DNA of 36,869 bases from contig CALCEM010000072.1 in the NCBI GenBank assembly GCA_937900285.1, positions 1 through 36,869 of the forward strand, in the 5' to 3' direction. A program made the position numbers and the translations under genes. The first letter of the stretch is position 1. Each line of letters begins with the position of its first letter. Origin of the DNA: an uncultured Fretibacterium sp. Lineage in GTDB: Bacteria > Synergistota > Synergistia > Synergistales > Aminobacteriaceae. Shown piece by piece: positions 1 to 8,003 of the stretch. Below the pieces are notes generated by a model that was not told where the DNA came from, searched no databases, and worked only from the letters and a program-made list of their open reading frames with translations.

Positions 1-24
1 TTCAGACGTGTGCTCTTCCGATCT
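1..24. other. Illumina adapter remnant (not biological)
   Basis: The first 24 bases match the 3' part of the Illumina TruSeq read-2 adapter, ending in the familiar GCTCTTCCGATCT. On the minus strand this adapter supplies the last codons (KIGRAHV) and the TGA stop of the open frame that enters from adhE. Genomic sequence begins at about base 25, so any protein ending here has an artificial tail. Confidence 0.97.
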
Positions 25-1252
25 TATAAATATCTCCAATAGCTCCCTGCGAGTTAGGACAATTTACCATTATGCGGCCCGTTTTCATTCTTGAGGCAAA
101 TTCTTCGAGTTTAGCTTTTTCCTTAACAGCATCGAGATAAATCGCTGAAGTATGTCCGCGTCCTCCATCATAAATTAATCTTTCAGCCTTTGAGAATGCA
201 TCCTGTATATCAATAGCTCTATACATTGCAAGCAACGGAGATAATTTTTCATGGGCAAAAGGTTCTGAAGGTTCTACGCTCTCAACTTCACCGATTAAAA
301 CTTTTACGTAATCTGGAACGTTAAAGCCTGCCATTTCTGCGATGTGCGGAGCTTTTTGGCCGACGATCTTAGCATTTAACGAGCCGTCAATTAAAATTAT
401 GTCGCGGACTTTTTGAATTTCATCGGGATTTAAAAAATATGCTCCACGTTCCGCAAATTCTTTTTTAACTTCATCATAAACTCCATTTAAAACTATAACT
501 GACTGTTCTGAAGCGCAAATTACTCCGTTGTCAAAAGTTTTTGAATGTAAAATCGAACTGACTGCGAGTTTAATATTTGCTGAATCGTCAATTATTGCCG
601 GAGCATTTCCCGGACCTACACCGATCGCGGGTTTACCTGATGAGTATGCAGCTTTCACCATTCCGGGACCGCCAGTCGCTAAAATTAAATCTGCTTCGTG
701 CATTATCATATTTGTCATTTCGAGAGTTGGGACATCTATCCAGGCGATAATATTTTCTGGTGCGCCGGCTTTTACTGCTGCTTCTAAAACTATTTTTGAG
801 GCTTCGACAGTACATTTTTTAGCTCTTGGGTGCGGGCTTACTATAATTCCGTTGCGGGTTTTGAGCGCCAATAAAGTTTTAAATATCGCTGTAGCTGTTG
901 GGTTTGTTGTTGGGATGACTGCGCCAATTAATCCGACTGGTTCAGCAATTTTTTTAATTCCGTACGCTTTATCATATTCAATTACTCCGCAAGTTTTAGT
1001 ATTTTTGTAAGCGTTATAAATATATTCTGAGGCGTAATGATTTTTTATTACTTTATCTTCGACAACGCCCATCCCAGTTTCTTCAACGGCCATTTTTGCC
1101 AAAGGTATACGCGCTTGATTTGCTGCGGTTGCTGCTGCTAAAAATATTTTGTCGACTTGTTCCTGTGTGAATGTTGCATAAATTTTTTGAGCTTCTCTTA
1201 CGCGTGATATTGCTTCAGTTAATTTTTCAACATTATCAACAAATTCATACAT
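25..1252 (-). CDS. adhE: Aldehyde-alcohol dehydrogenase AdhE, aldehyde dehydrogenase part (3' end cut by contig edge)
   Basis: Converts acetyl-CoA to acetaldehyde with NADH; in complete AdhE a C-terminal iron alcohol dehydrogenase domain then makes ethanol. Visible are the CoA-acylating ALDH landmarks PTTNPTATA, ATGGPGMV, GVGPGNAPA and the catalytic cysteine in GVICASEQ. I start it at the ATG at 1252, which follows AGGAGG by 11 bp. From this start the cysteine is residue 246, the number I recall for the catalytic Cys of E. coli AdhE, which supports the choice over the ATG at 1282. About 409 residues are real and end at GDIY just before the adapter. E. coli AdhE continues here into a linker and ADH domain (about 890 residues in all), so the gene is probably truncated, but a stand-alone ALDH cannot be excluded. 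Confidence 0.92.
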
Positions 1253-1332
1253 GCCGGAAAATTCCTCCTGATCTATAAACATTTTTAATTTATCAAACTT
1301 TAACCGCCAAAATTATAAAAGTCAAATTTTTT

Positions 1333-1993
1333 TTAATCCTCAGCTGGTACGCAAATCCATTCTGAAGGCCAAAAATCTTTACGGGCTTTACAAGTATCAG
1401 GGCGGATTATTATTTTATTCTGAAACACAAAAAAATTTTACATCATGGATCAAATTTGAAATATATTTTATTGCGTTATCGTAATATTTTGGTGAAGTCT
1501 CCCAGCCTAATTTTACAAAATCTCCGCGCCTCACTGAAATACTCACGGAATTACAATTTCTTATCTCGTTTAATAGTTGTTTAGCCTTATCAGAGAAATT
1601 TAATTTTATTTCAAAATCTTCGCGTAAATTATCTTCTATTCCAGAAAAATATTTAAAGCTCTGCCAATATCCGTCAATAAATCCGCGTTCAACGTTTAAA
1701 ATTTTTGGGTCAAAATCTCCAGCAGTATAAAAATCACTGTACCTCCTAAATAATGGGTTATGCCTGTCAGCGAAAAATTTAATTAACATCGATTGAAATT
1801 TATTTGTGTAATCTGCTTTTATATTAAAAATTCTTTCAAGCTCGTAATTTCTTAAATCAGCTATCGAATTTTTACGCTTGTTAAAACTCCAAATATCTAA
1901 AATTGGTTTTTTGCCTAATGAAATTAATTTTTTATATAATCCATATTGGTACATTTGATTACCTAAACCGCCTTTTATTGCGACGATGAGCAT
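1333..1993 (-). pseudogene. GT11-family (alpha-1,2-fucosyltransferase-like) glycosyltransferase, internally deleted and frameshifted
   Basis: Family 11 enzymes transfer fucose from GDP-fucose to surface glycans. The N-terminus has the hallmark GGLGNQMYQYG, and SVSIRRGDFV-like residues (seen as VSISVRRGDFV) form the HxRRGDY-type donor motif. I start at the ATG at 1993, which has GGAGG about 12 bp upstream; an upstream in-frame extension to 2068 has no homology. The open frame stops at 1415 after about 192 residues; the family is usually near 290. Reading past the T7 run just before that stop in another frame gives FFVFQNKIIIRP and then FWPSEWICV, ending at 1333. This resembles the family's C-terminal end. 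The central segment with the usual NSSFSWWGAW motif is absent. I infer an internal deletion of roughly 60 to 70 codons plus a one-base shift, so it is probably inactive. Confidence 0.72.
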
Positions 1994-2069
1994 TTTTTTT
2001 TGAGCCTCCGTATTTTTATTATGATCACGATAAAAAATTATAATGTGCAGATGAATTTTTAAACACATG

Positions 2070-2106
2070 AAAAAACGAGAGAGACAAAATTAAATTTATC
2101 CCCCTC
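2070..2106 (-). terminator. Rho-independent terminator after the alcohol dehydrogenase gene
   Basis: Read on the minus strand, GAGGGGGA (2106..2099) pairs with TCTCTCTC (2084..2077), an 8-bp stem with two G-U pairs and a 14-base loop, followed by six Ts (2075..2070). It lies just past the stop of the Fe-ADH gene and separates it from the glycosyltransferase remnant. Confidence 0.6.
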
Positions 2107-2131
2107 ATTTATATTTAACTTTTCACATAAA

Positions 2132-3304
2132 TTAATATGCGAGCTTATAAATTTCTAACACGTCATTCTGATTTAACTTCTTTAGAGTTCCAAACGGCAG
2201 CGCACCAGATTTTGAAGCATTATCCGCCAATTGTTGTATTTCGTCCTCTTTTATATTCAATTCGCGTAAAGTCGTGGGGGCGTTTATATCCCTGTAAAAA
2301 TCTTCAAGTGCCTCAATCGTCGCAAGTGCTTTTTCTTCGTCAGAACCATCGAAAATATCAAACACATTCTCGCCTAATCTCGCAAACGGTACAGGATTAA
2401 ATTTATATAAATACCTCGCCCATGCAGGCATAACCACCGAAAGCGAAGCACCGTGAGCAACATCAAATAATAAACTTATTGAATGCCCTAACCTATGCGA
2501 GCTAAAATCTCCGCGAGTCGCCCGGCCGCATGATAAAATTCCGTTATGCGCCAATTGTGAAGCCCAAGCATATTCCGCTCTAGCATCGTAATTTTTTGGA
2601 TCGTCGATTAATTCCGGGATAATTCTCAACATGTTACGAACTAACGCATAACCCTGATCATCCATAAATTCAGAACCTTCATCACCGTCAAGCAATCTCT
2701 CAAGAGCATGGGCAATAATATCAACTCCGCCATATACAGTTTGTTTTTCGGAGAGCGTAAATTGAAATTCCGGGTCGACTGCTGCGATTTTTGGATATAA
2801 ATGCGGATCGCTGAACGAAGTTTTTATATTAGCTTCCGGGTTTGAAATTACGGAAATTGCGTTTACTTCGCTTGCTGTCGCTGAAGCTGTAACAACTCCG
2901 TAAATTGGAACGGTCTTATTAATTTTAGCTTTATGCTGGTAAATGTCCCAAACATCTCCGTTATAAAATGCTCCTGCCGAAATAGCTTTTGCTGTATCGA
3001 AAACACTTCCGCCACCAATTGGCATTAACGCGTCAATTTTTGATAATTTTACTCGTGCTATACCATCGCGGACTTTATCAATTCTCGGATTCGGCTTAAT
3101 GTCGTTCAACTCTGGAAATGAAATCCCCAGCTCGTTAAGCATGTCAGTAACTTGAGTATACGCGCCACATTTAAAAACAGATTTTCCTCCGTAAATTAAT
3201 AATACGGATTTTATATTATCAGCCTTCAAATATTCGGCTAAATCTTTAACGCTGCCCTTTCCGAATAAAACTCGTGTAGGGTTGCACCAATTAAAATTTT
3301 GCAT
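2132..3304 (-). CDS. Iron-containing alcohol dehydrogenase (YqhD/BdhA type)
   Basis: A group III metal-dependent alcohol dehydrogenase of 390 residues, expected to reduce aldehydes to alcohols with NAD(P)H in the cytoplasm. The start FNWCNPTRVLFGKG and the nucleotide-binding GGGSVFDTAKA (about 97-107) are typical of the YqhD/BdhA subgroup. The metal ligands can be placed as D195, H199, H270 and H284, with the spacing known for YqhD. The length is normal. It sits 17 bp downstream of uxaC on the same strand, but the gap is filled by a 7-bp AT repeat and no Shine-Dalgarno sequence is visible before the ATG. This suggests weak or coupled translation. With AdhE nearby it fits fermentative redox balancing. 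The exact aldehyde cannot be read from sequence. Confidence 0.92.
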   Translation of the reverse strand: MQNFNWCNPTRVLFGKGSVKDLAEYLKADNIKSVLLIYGGKSVFKCGAYTQVTDMLNELGISFPELNDIKPNPRIDKVRDGIARVKLSKIDALMPIGGGSVFDTAKAISAGAFYNGDVWDIYQHKAKINKTVPIYGVVTASATASEVNAISVISNPEANIKTSFSDPHLYPKIAAVDPEFQFTLSEKQTVYGGVDIIAHALERLLDGDEGSEFMDDQGYALVRNMLRIIPELIDDPKNYDARAEYAWASQLAHNGILSCGRATRGDFSSHRLGHSISLLFDVAHGASLSVVMPAWARYLYKFNPVPFARLGENVFDIFDGSDEEKALATIEALEDFYRDINAPTTLRELNIKEDEIQQLADNASKSGALPFGTLKKLNQNDVLEIYKLAY

Positions 3305-3305
3305 G

Positions 3306-3333
3306 ATTAAAAATTAAAAATTAAAAATTAAAA
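3306..3333. repeat. 7-bp tandem repeat, four copies of ATTAAAA
   Basis: Four perfect copies of ATTAAAA span the uxaC stop codon (3321..3323) and the gap before the Fe-ADH start. The repeat takes the place where a ribosome binding site for the Fe-ADH gene should be. Its unit length equals that of the unrelated GC-rich repeat at the right end of the window. Confidence 0.9.
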
Positions 3334-4730
3334 TATTTCTTCGCGTTGTTGTAGCTAATATTCTGAACGATCTCGCCTAAAGTTTCGTAATCTTCCGGGT
3401 AAAATCCGTCTTCAACCCACTGGCCGAACAATCTGCACAAAATTCTCCTAAAATATTCATGTCTCGGATAACTTAAAAAACTTCTGCTGTCAGTGAGCAT
3501 TCCGATGAAGCCTGCTAAATATCCGAGTGAAGCCAATGATTTAAAATGCGCGGTCATGCCTTCAAAATGATCTTCAAACCACCATGCTGAACCGTGTTGA
3601 ATTTTGGAAACTCCGGGAATTACATCAGCCTGGAAGCATCCGCATATTGTATCAATAGCAGAATTATCATTACCGTTTAAGCTATATAAAATAGTTTTTG
3701 GGAGTGAATTTCTGTTTTGAACTTCGCCCAAAAATTTCGCGACACCAGTTGAAGGAGCAAAAGTATTAACGCAATCGAATCCGGTATCAGGTCCTAATTT
3801 ATTGAACATGCCTATATTATTATCGCGTCTGCATCCGTAATGAATTTGCATGACCCAGTTACGTTTATTGTATTCGCTTGCTACAAATAACATAAACTCA
3901 GTTTTAAATTTGTCGAGCGCTACATCGTCGAGAGTTTTTCCGCTTAAACGTGATGAGAAAATATCTTCAATTTCTTTTTCGGAGCTTGCGGGATTGCATG
4001 TAACATCATTAACTCCGTGATCGCTTAATTTGCAGCCACGTTCGCCGAAATAGTCCATGCGTTTGGAAATTGCTTTTTTCAGATTGGCGAATGAATCAAT
4101 TTTAACGCCTGAAACTTTTTCCAATTGCGCAATATATTCCGGCCATGTAATTTTTTCGATGTTCATAGCTTTATCAGGTCTCCAAGCCGGGATAACTTTT
4201 GTTTTGAAAGATTTATCAGCCGCAATTTTTTCGTGCCAATTTAAATCATCGATAGGGTCATCGGTTGTGCAAATTGTTTCAACGTTGCTCATGTTGATTA
4301 AATCGCGAACTCCGAAATCATCGCGGTGTAATTTTTCGTTGCATAAATTCCAAACTTCTTCGGCGGTTTTTGCGTTTAAAACTCCGTCATAGCCGAAAAA
4401 TCTGCGTAACTCCAAATGGCTCCAATGATATAACGGGTTGCCGATAGCTTTCCCAACGACTTCGGCCCACTTCATGAATTTATCGTGAGCGCTTGTATTT
4501 TTTCCTGTGATATATTCTTCAGGGACTCCGGCGCAACGCATTAAACGCCATTTGTAATGATCTCCGCCGAGCCAAACCTGAGTAATGCTTTCATAATGGA
4601 GATTTTCGTAAATTTCTTTTGGGCTGATATGGCAGTGATAATCAATGATCGGGCATTTTTCGGCGTAATCGTGAAATAACTTTTTAGCAGCTGGCGTATT
4701 TAATAAAAAATCCTTGTCCATGAACGACAT
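3321..4730 (-). CDS. uxaC: Glucuronate isomerase
   Basis: Uronate isomerase (amidohydrolase superfamily) interconverts D-glucuronate with D-fructuronate and D-galacturonate with D-tagaturonate, the first step of hexuronate breakdown. The protein has 469 residues, the usual length. Family features include DKDFLL at the start, the metal-site IDYHCHISP (about 29-37), ETICTTDDP in the middle, QIHYGCRRDNN and the C-terminal TDSRSFLSYPRHEYFRRILC. AGGAGG lies 13 bp before the ATG at 4730; a second ATG at 4721 is also possible. It is followed closely by the Fe-ADH gene. No uxuA, uxuB or uxaAB partner is in view, so the rest of the pathway must lie elsewhere. Confidence 0.96.
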   Translation of the reverse strand: MSFMDKDFLLNTPAAKKLFHDYAEKCPIIDYHCHISPKEIYENLHYESITQVWLGGDHYKWRLMRCAGVPEEYITGKNTSAHDKFMKWAEVVGKAIGNPLYHWSHLELRRFFGYDGVLNAKTAEEVWNLCNEKLHRDDFGVRDLINMSNVETICTTDDPIDDLNWHEKIAADKSFKTKVIPAWRPDKAMNIEKITWPEYIAQLEKVSGVKIDSFANLKKAISKRMDYFGERGCKLSDHGVNDVTCNPASSEKEIEDIFSSRLSGKTLDDVALDKFKTEFMLFVASEYNKRNWVMQIHYGCRRDNNIGMFNKLGPDTGFDCVNTFAPSTGVAKFLGEVQNRNSLPKTILYSLNGNDNSAIDTICGCFQADVIPGVSKIQHGSAWWFEDHFEGMTAHFKSLASLGYLAGFIGMLTDSRSFLSYPRHEYFRRILCRLFGQWVEDGFYPEDYETLGEIVQNISYNNAKKYFNF

Positions 4731-4838
4731 AATAAAAAAAATTCCTCCTAAAAAAAATTTTAATAATTATCCATTTTTAAATTTAAATTTGTACTGTGAA
4801 AATTTCTGAAAATTAGTTTATGTAACTTCATAAAAAAA

Positions 4839-5651
4839 TTACCAAGTAAGTCCTTGCTGTGTAAGAAATTCCTGCGCGGGTATATTACCTTGTTGAGCAG
4901 ATAGACGCATATATTTAAATGCCTCCGAATAATTTTGTCTTGTCCCGTTTCCTGTGCCATACATAAGAGCTAAATTATATTGAGCTTCAGCGTATCCTTG
5001 TTCAGCAGATTTTTTAAACCAATTGAACGCCTCCGAATAATTTTGTCGTGTTCCTTTCCCTTGTTCATACATGATACCTAAATTATATTGAGCTTCAGCG
5101 TATCCTTGTTCAGCAGATTTTTTAAACCACTTAAACGCCTCCGAATAATTTTGTCTCACTCCTTCACCATCGTAGTACAAGAGACCTAAATTAAATTGAG
5201 CTTTAGCGTATCCTTGTTCAGCAGATTTTTTAGACCACTTAAACGCCTCCGAATAATTTTGTCTTGTTCCTTCACCTTCGTGATACATGCAAGCTAAATT
5301 ATATTGAGCGGTTGTGTCTCCTTGTTCAGCAGATTTTTTAAACCACTTAAACGCCTCTCTTTTATCTTGTTGAATGCCCCAGCCGTTTTCGCACATAACT
5401 CCCATATAAAATTGTGCTCCCGCGTGTCCCTGTTCAGCAGCCTTTAAATACCATTTTACGGCCTCATTGCTGTCCTGTTGTATAACGGATCCGTTGTCAT
5501 ATGCGACACCTAGTAAAAATTGAGCTTGTGCATCCCCTTTATTTGCCTGTTCAAAAATTATACTGAGGTCAGGAGCATACCCGAAATCATCAGCACACGC
5601 GATCCCGACCATAAACAATAAGCAAATAACAAAAACGAAAATTTTACGCAT
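4839..5651 (-). CDS. Secreted Sel1-repeat protein
   Basis: A 270-residue protein with a clear signal peptide (MRKIFVFVICLLFMVG, cleavage near ACA-DD), followed by six 36-residue Sel1 (TPR-like) repeats from about residue 36 to 251 and a partial seventh. Each repeat has the AEQGxAxAQxNLGxMY plus EAFKWxKKS pattern. Sel1 arrays are protein-interaction scaffolds, and this one should be periplasmic or outside the cell. GGGAGGG lies just upstream of the ATG. The gene points away from the type VII-like operon, with only about 150 bp between it and the operon promoter. A role next to the secretion system is possible but rests only on position. The repeats are close to identical at DNA level, so copy number may vary. 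Confidence 0.9.
   Translation of the reverse strand: MRKIFVFVICLLFMVGIACADDFGYAPDLSIIFEQANKGDAQAQFLLGVAYDNGSVIQQDSNEAVKWYLKAAEQGHAGAQFYMGVMCENGWGIQQDKREAFKWFKKSAEQGDTTAQYNLACMYHEGEGTRQNYSEAFKWSKKSAEQGYAKAQFNLGLLYYDGEGVRQNYSEAFKWFKKSAEQGYAEAQYNLGIMYEQGKGTRQNYSEAFNWFKKSAEQGYAEAQYNLALMYGTGNGTRQNYSEAFKYMRLSAQQGNIPAQEFLTQQGLTW
4899..5546 (-). repeat. 108-bp tandem repeats inside the Sel1 gene
   Basis: Six consecutive 36-codon units. The middle four share long near-identical stretches, for example the segment encoding RQNYSEAFKW plus KKSAEQGYA recurs three times with few changes. Such repeats are prone to recombination and to collapse in short-read assemblies. Confidence 0.85.
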
Positions 5652-5805
5652 AAAAATTCCCTCCCAAAAATTTATTTACAAAAACAGAGTACCGCAAAAA
5701 AATTTTATACGATACCCTTTGCTATTTAGAGTATAAATTTAAATAATTCTTTAACTTAATTCCGTTACAAACTTTTTTATTTTTACTCCTGCTCCTGTGT
5801 AAATT

Positions 5806-5834
5806 TTGAACGGGTGAAAATGTTTGTGTATAAT
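5806..5834 (+). promoter_or_regulatory. Sigma70-type promoter of the type VII-like operon
   Basis: A -35 box TTGAAC (5806..5811) and a perfect -10 box TATAAT (5829..5834) are 17 bp apart, the optimal spacing. Transcription would begin near 5841, about 30 bp before the ATG at 5872. This also rules out the TTG at 5824 as the start of the first gene. Confidence 0.75.
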
Positions 5835-5871
5835 ACACCAAAATAAAATTTTATCTGGAGCGCTTGGGAGT

Positions 5872-7401
5872 ATGGTCGCGAAAATATATAAATTAGCTGA
5901 AAAATTTTTTATTGTCGTAATCTTGTTTAATTTGTTTATTACTTTTCAGTCTGAAGCCGAAGCAAAAATTAAAATTGAAAACGGCATGTACATTTTAAAT
6001 TCTGTTGAAGGTTCTGCGGCCATAAATAACAGAAAAAAATCCGTAGTACGTGAAGATGCAAAACGTTCCGCATATGGTAATATTATCGAAAAAATACTTA
6101 ATGATTTATCGCTCAATGATAATGAAAACGAAAATTATAAGGAGATTTATAAAAAAATTTACTCAAAGATGCCCGCGCTCGTTAAAGATTTCAAAATTAT
6201 TTCTGAAAAAGTTACAGACGATGGAAATTTAAATATTAATGTCGCGTGTAAGATCAGTGAAAAAAATCTCGATAATTTAATCGGCTCTGATGTTATAAAT
6301 ATGCTTGGTAATCCTAGAGTAATGATTTTGATCGATGAAAGGATTGCGGGAATTACCCAGGGGGGGGGGGGGCAAGGCTCTTTAACTGAAAGTGAAATTT
6401 TAAAATTATTTGAGGAAGCTGGATATTTAATCGTTGATCCTCAACAAGCTCGAACACTTTTAAATTTAAACTCTTCTCAAAATTTCGATGACCCCTCAAA
6501 ATTAACTGAACTCGCAAAAACTTTAAGAGCAGATATAATAATCACCGGCAAAGCAAGCGCAGGAGCTTACGCAAAACAAAAAATTCACGGCATAACACTT
6601 TACGGAATTAGCGGAACTGTCCAATTAAAAGCGGTCTTAACTCAAACAGCTTATCAGATAAGTTCAAAAACTTTTGCGGCTTCAACTGGCAAAAAACCTG
6701 CCGGATCTATTTCAGAAGGAGCAGGACGCTGTTTTAAAGAAGCTGCACACAAAGCAACCGAACAAATTATTTATAAAATTGCTTATAACATGGCCTCCGC
6801 AGGTTCCGCATTTAGTGGCAAAAATATAAACATAAAAATTTTTAATGCCTCATTTGGTGACGTTGAAAAAATTGAAAATGCTTTAAAGGAATTTGCCGGA
6901 AATTCTGGAAAATTATTTGAACGCTCTTATAAAAATAATATTCTCGAAATCGATTTAATTTCAAAACACAGCGCACGTGATACAGCTTCATTTTTATCAG
7001 AACATGGCATCAATATAAATGCTCTAACTGTTCAAACGATCGAAGCAAATATTTTAAAGGACAATGCGACAAAAAATAATATTGCTGATGCTCCAAATAC
7101 GAATTTAAAAATTATGAACGTTTCTTCATTTGCACAAGCTGGAGAAATTGAGGACAAATTAAAAAATTTTTTGCAGGCATCAATAAACAAATTTTCAAGC
7201 AAGTACAACGATCAAACACTTGAGATTTTTATAAATTTTTCGGACGGCATCGACATAACTAAAACCGAGCGGGATATAGCAGTATTTTTCGAAAATAACG
7301 GGATAAAAATAAATTCTCTCTCGTCAGGTTTCATAAACGGAAATTTTTCACCCGTAAACGAAAACCAAAAAAGCGAAGGGCTTTTAAATTGGAGCTGGTA
7401 A
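5872..7401 (+). CDS. Exported FlgT/LPP20-CsgG-like protein with a phase-variable-looking G13 tract
   Basis: First gene of the operon, 509 residues, with an N-terminal hydrophobic export signal (FFIVVILFNLFITF). Residues about 35-150 look like the LPP20/FlgT N-terminal domain (REDAKRSAYGNIIEKI). Residues about 158-300 look like a FlgT-middle/CsgG type fold (RVMILIDE, FEEAGYLIVD, LRADIIITGKA). The last third holds two related repeats of about 80 residues (about 318-400 and 409-495), each starting IKI- or LKIMN- and ending with a nGIxIN motif. GGAG precedes the ATG by 11 bp. A run of 13 Gs (6360..6372) encodes Gly164-167. Proteins of these families act in the periplasm or at the outer membrane. 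I infer an envelope part of the adjacent secretion system; no exact family member is recognised. Confidence 0.8.
   Translation: MVAKIYKLAEKFFIVVILFNLFITFQSEAEAKIKIENGMYILNSVEGSAAINNRKKSVVREDAKRSAYGNIIEKILNDLSLNDNENENYKEIYKKIYSKMPALVKDFKIISEKVTDDGNLNINVACKISEKNLDNLIGSDVINMLGNPRVMILIDERIAGITQGGGGQGSLTESEILKLFEEAGYLIVDPQQARTLLNLNSSQNFDDPSKLTELAKTLRADIIITGKASAGAYAKQKIHGITLYGISGTVQLKAVLTQTAYQISSKTFAASTGKKPAGSISEGAGRCFKEAAHKATEQIIYKIAYNMASAGSAFSGKNINIKIFNASFGDVEKIENALKEFAGNSGKLFERSYKNNILEIDLISKHSARDTASFLSEHGININALTVQTIEANILKDNATKNNIADAPNTNLKIMNVSSFAQAGEIEDKLKNFLQASINKFSSKYNDQTLEIFINFSDGIDITKTERDIAVFFENNGIKINSLSSGFINGNFSPVNENQKSEGLLNWSW
6360..6372 (+). repeat. G13 homopolymer tract in coding sequence
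   Basis: Thirteen consecutive Gs in a strongly AT-rich gene. In the present length the frame is open. With 14 Gs the frame meets TGA at 6387..6389 (present numbering), and with 12 Gs it meets TAA at 6383..6385. Either change truncates the protein after about 170 of 509 residues. This is the usual build of a slipped-strand contingency switch. Confidence 0.9.
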
Positions 7402-7403
7402 AC

Positions 7404-7970
7404 ATGAAAATAAAAAAATTATTAATTTTAAGTTTTATATTATTATGCGTCGGATTATTTAATATTTCAGAAGCTGCTGTAAAAAATAAATCTAACAATA
7501 ATATTAATTCTGAATCTTCTGTGTTACCCCAAAAAGGTGATATAGCCGTAATTGTCGAAGCACCAGACGAACATAAATCACGAGTCGAAGCAGATATTAT
7601 AAATATTTTGATTGCTCGCGGTTATAGAATTGTCGATGAAGCTAAAATGAAAAAAATCCGTTCAGCATCCGCAAAAGCTCAAGCAGCTCGTTATGCTCTT
7701 TACGGCGAATTCGACAAAATTTTAAAAATAAATTCCAGTTATAACGTTTCTGCTACAGTGATAGCCCAAATTATTCCGGAACAAGTTAAAGAAAATCCTT
7801 TTAAACTTTCAACCGCAACAGCTTCAGTTTCAATTATTGCCGTTAAATCAAATGGCGTAAAACTCGGCGGAAAAACTTCTAACAGCAAACAGGTGGGCTA
7901 TACAGAATTTGAAGCAATGCGTAAAGCTGTGGACGATGCTGTTAAATCCGGAATGTCGCAATTATTTTAA
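7404..7970 (+). CDS. Exported protein related to the FlgT-like neighbour
   Basis: A 188-residue protein with a signal peptide (KKLLILSFILLCVGLF, cleavage near SEA-AV). The mature part, with IAVIVEAP, INILIARGYRIVDEAKM and a predicted alpha/beta pattern, resembles the middle domain of the preceding gene product (compare FEEAGYLIVD). It ends in an amphipathic stretch (EAMRKAVDDAVKSGMSQLF) like that of FlgT/CsgG-type proteins. The chosen ATG has GGAG at 7391..7394, 9 bp upstream, inside the end of the previous gene. Only 2 bp separate the genes, so they are surely co-transcribed and probably translationally coupled. The role is unknown; a periplasmic assembly partner is an inference. Confidence 0.78.
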   Translation: MKIKKLLILSFILLCVGLFNISEAAVKNKSNNNINSESSVLPQKGDIAVIVEAPDEHKSRVEADIINILIARGYRIVDEAKMKKIRSASAKAQAARYALYGEFDKILKINSSYNVSATVIAQIIPEQVKENPFKLSTATASVSIIAVKSNGVKLGGKTSNSKQVGYTEFEAMRKAVDDAVKSGMSQLF

Positions 7971-8003
7971 ATTTTATTTTTGTTTGGGAGATAAATAAAA
8001 CAC

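Noticed and set aside
528..1010. Open frame on the plus strand inside adhE
   Set aside because: Antisense shadow; its sequence mirrors AdhE conserved motifs and has no ribosome site or family resemblance.
4899..5546. Regular DNA repeats that might be a CRISPR array
   Set aside because: The repeats are contiguous 108-bp coding units (Sel1), with no unique spacers and no cas genes.
5652..5805. A promoter for the Sel1 gene on the minus strand
   Set aside because: TATAAA- and TATACT-like boxes exist in this AT-rich gap, but none has a convincing -35 at proper spacing, so I did not call one.
5824..5871. In-frame upstream extension of the first operon gene from a TTG
   Set aside because: The TTG at 5824 lies upstream of and overlaps the promoter -10 region, so it would not be in the transcript; the ATG at 5872 precedes a hydrophobic export signal and has a GGAG site.
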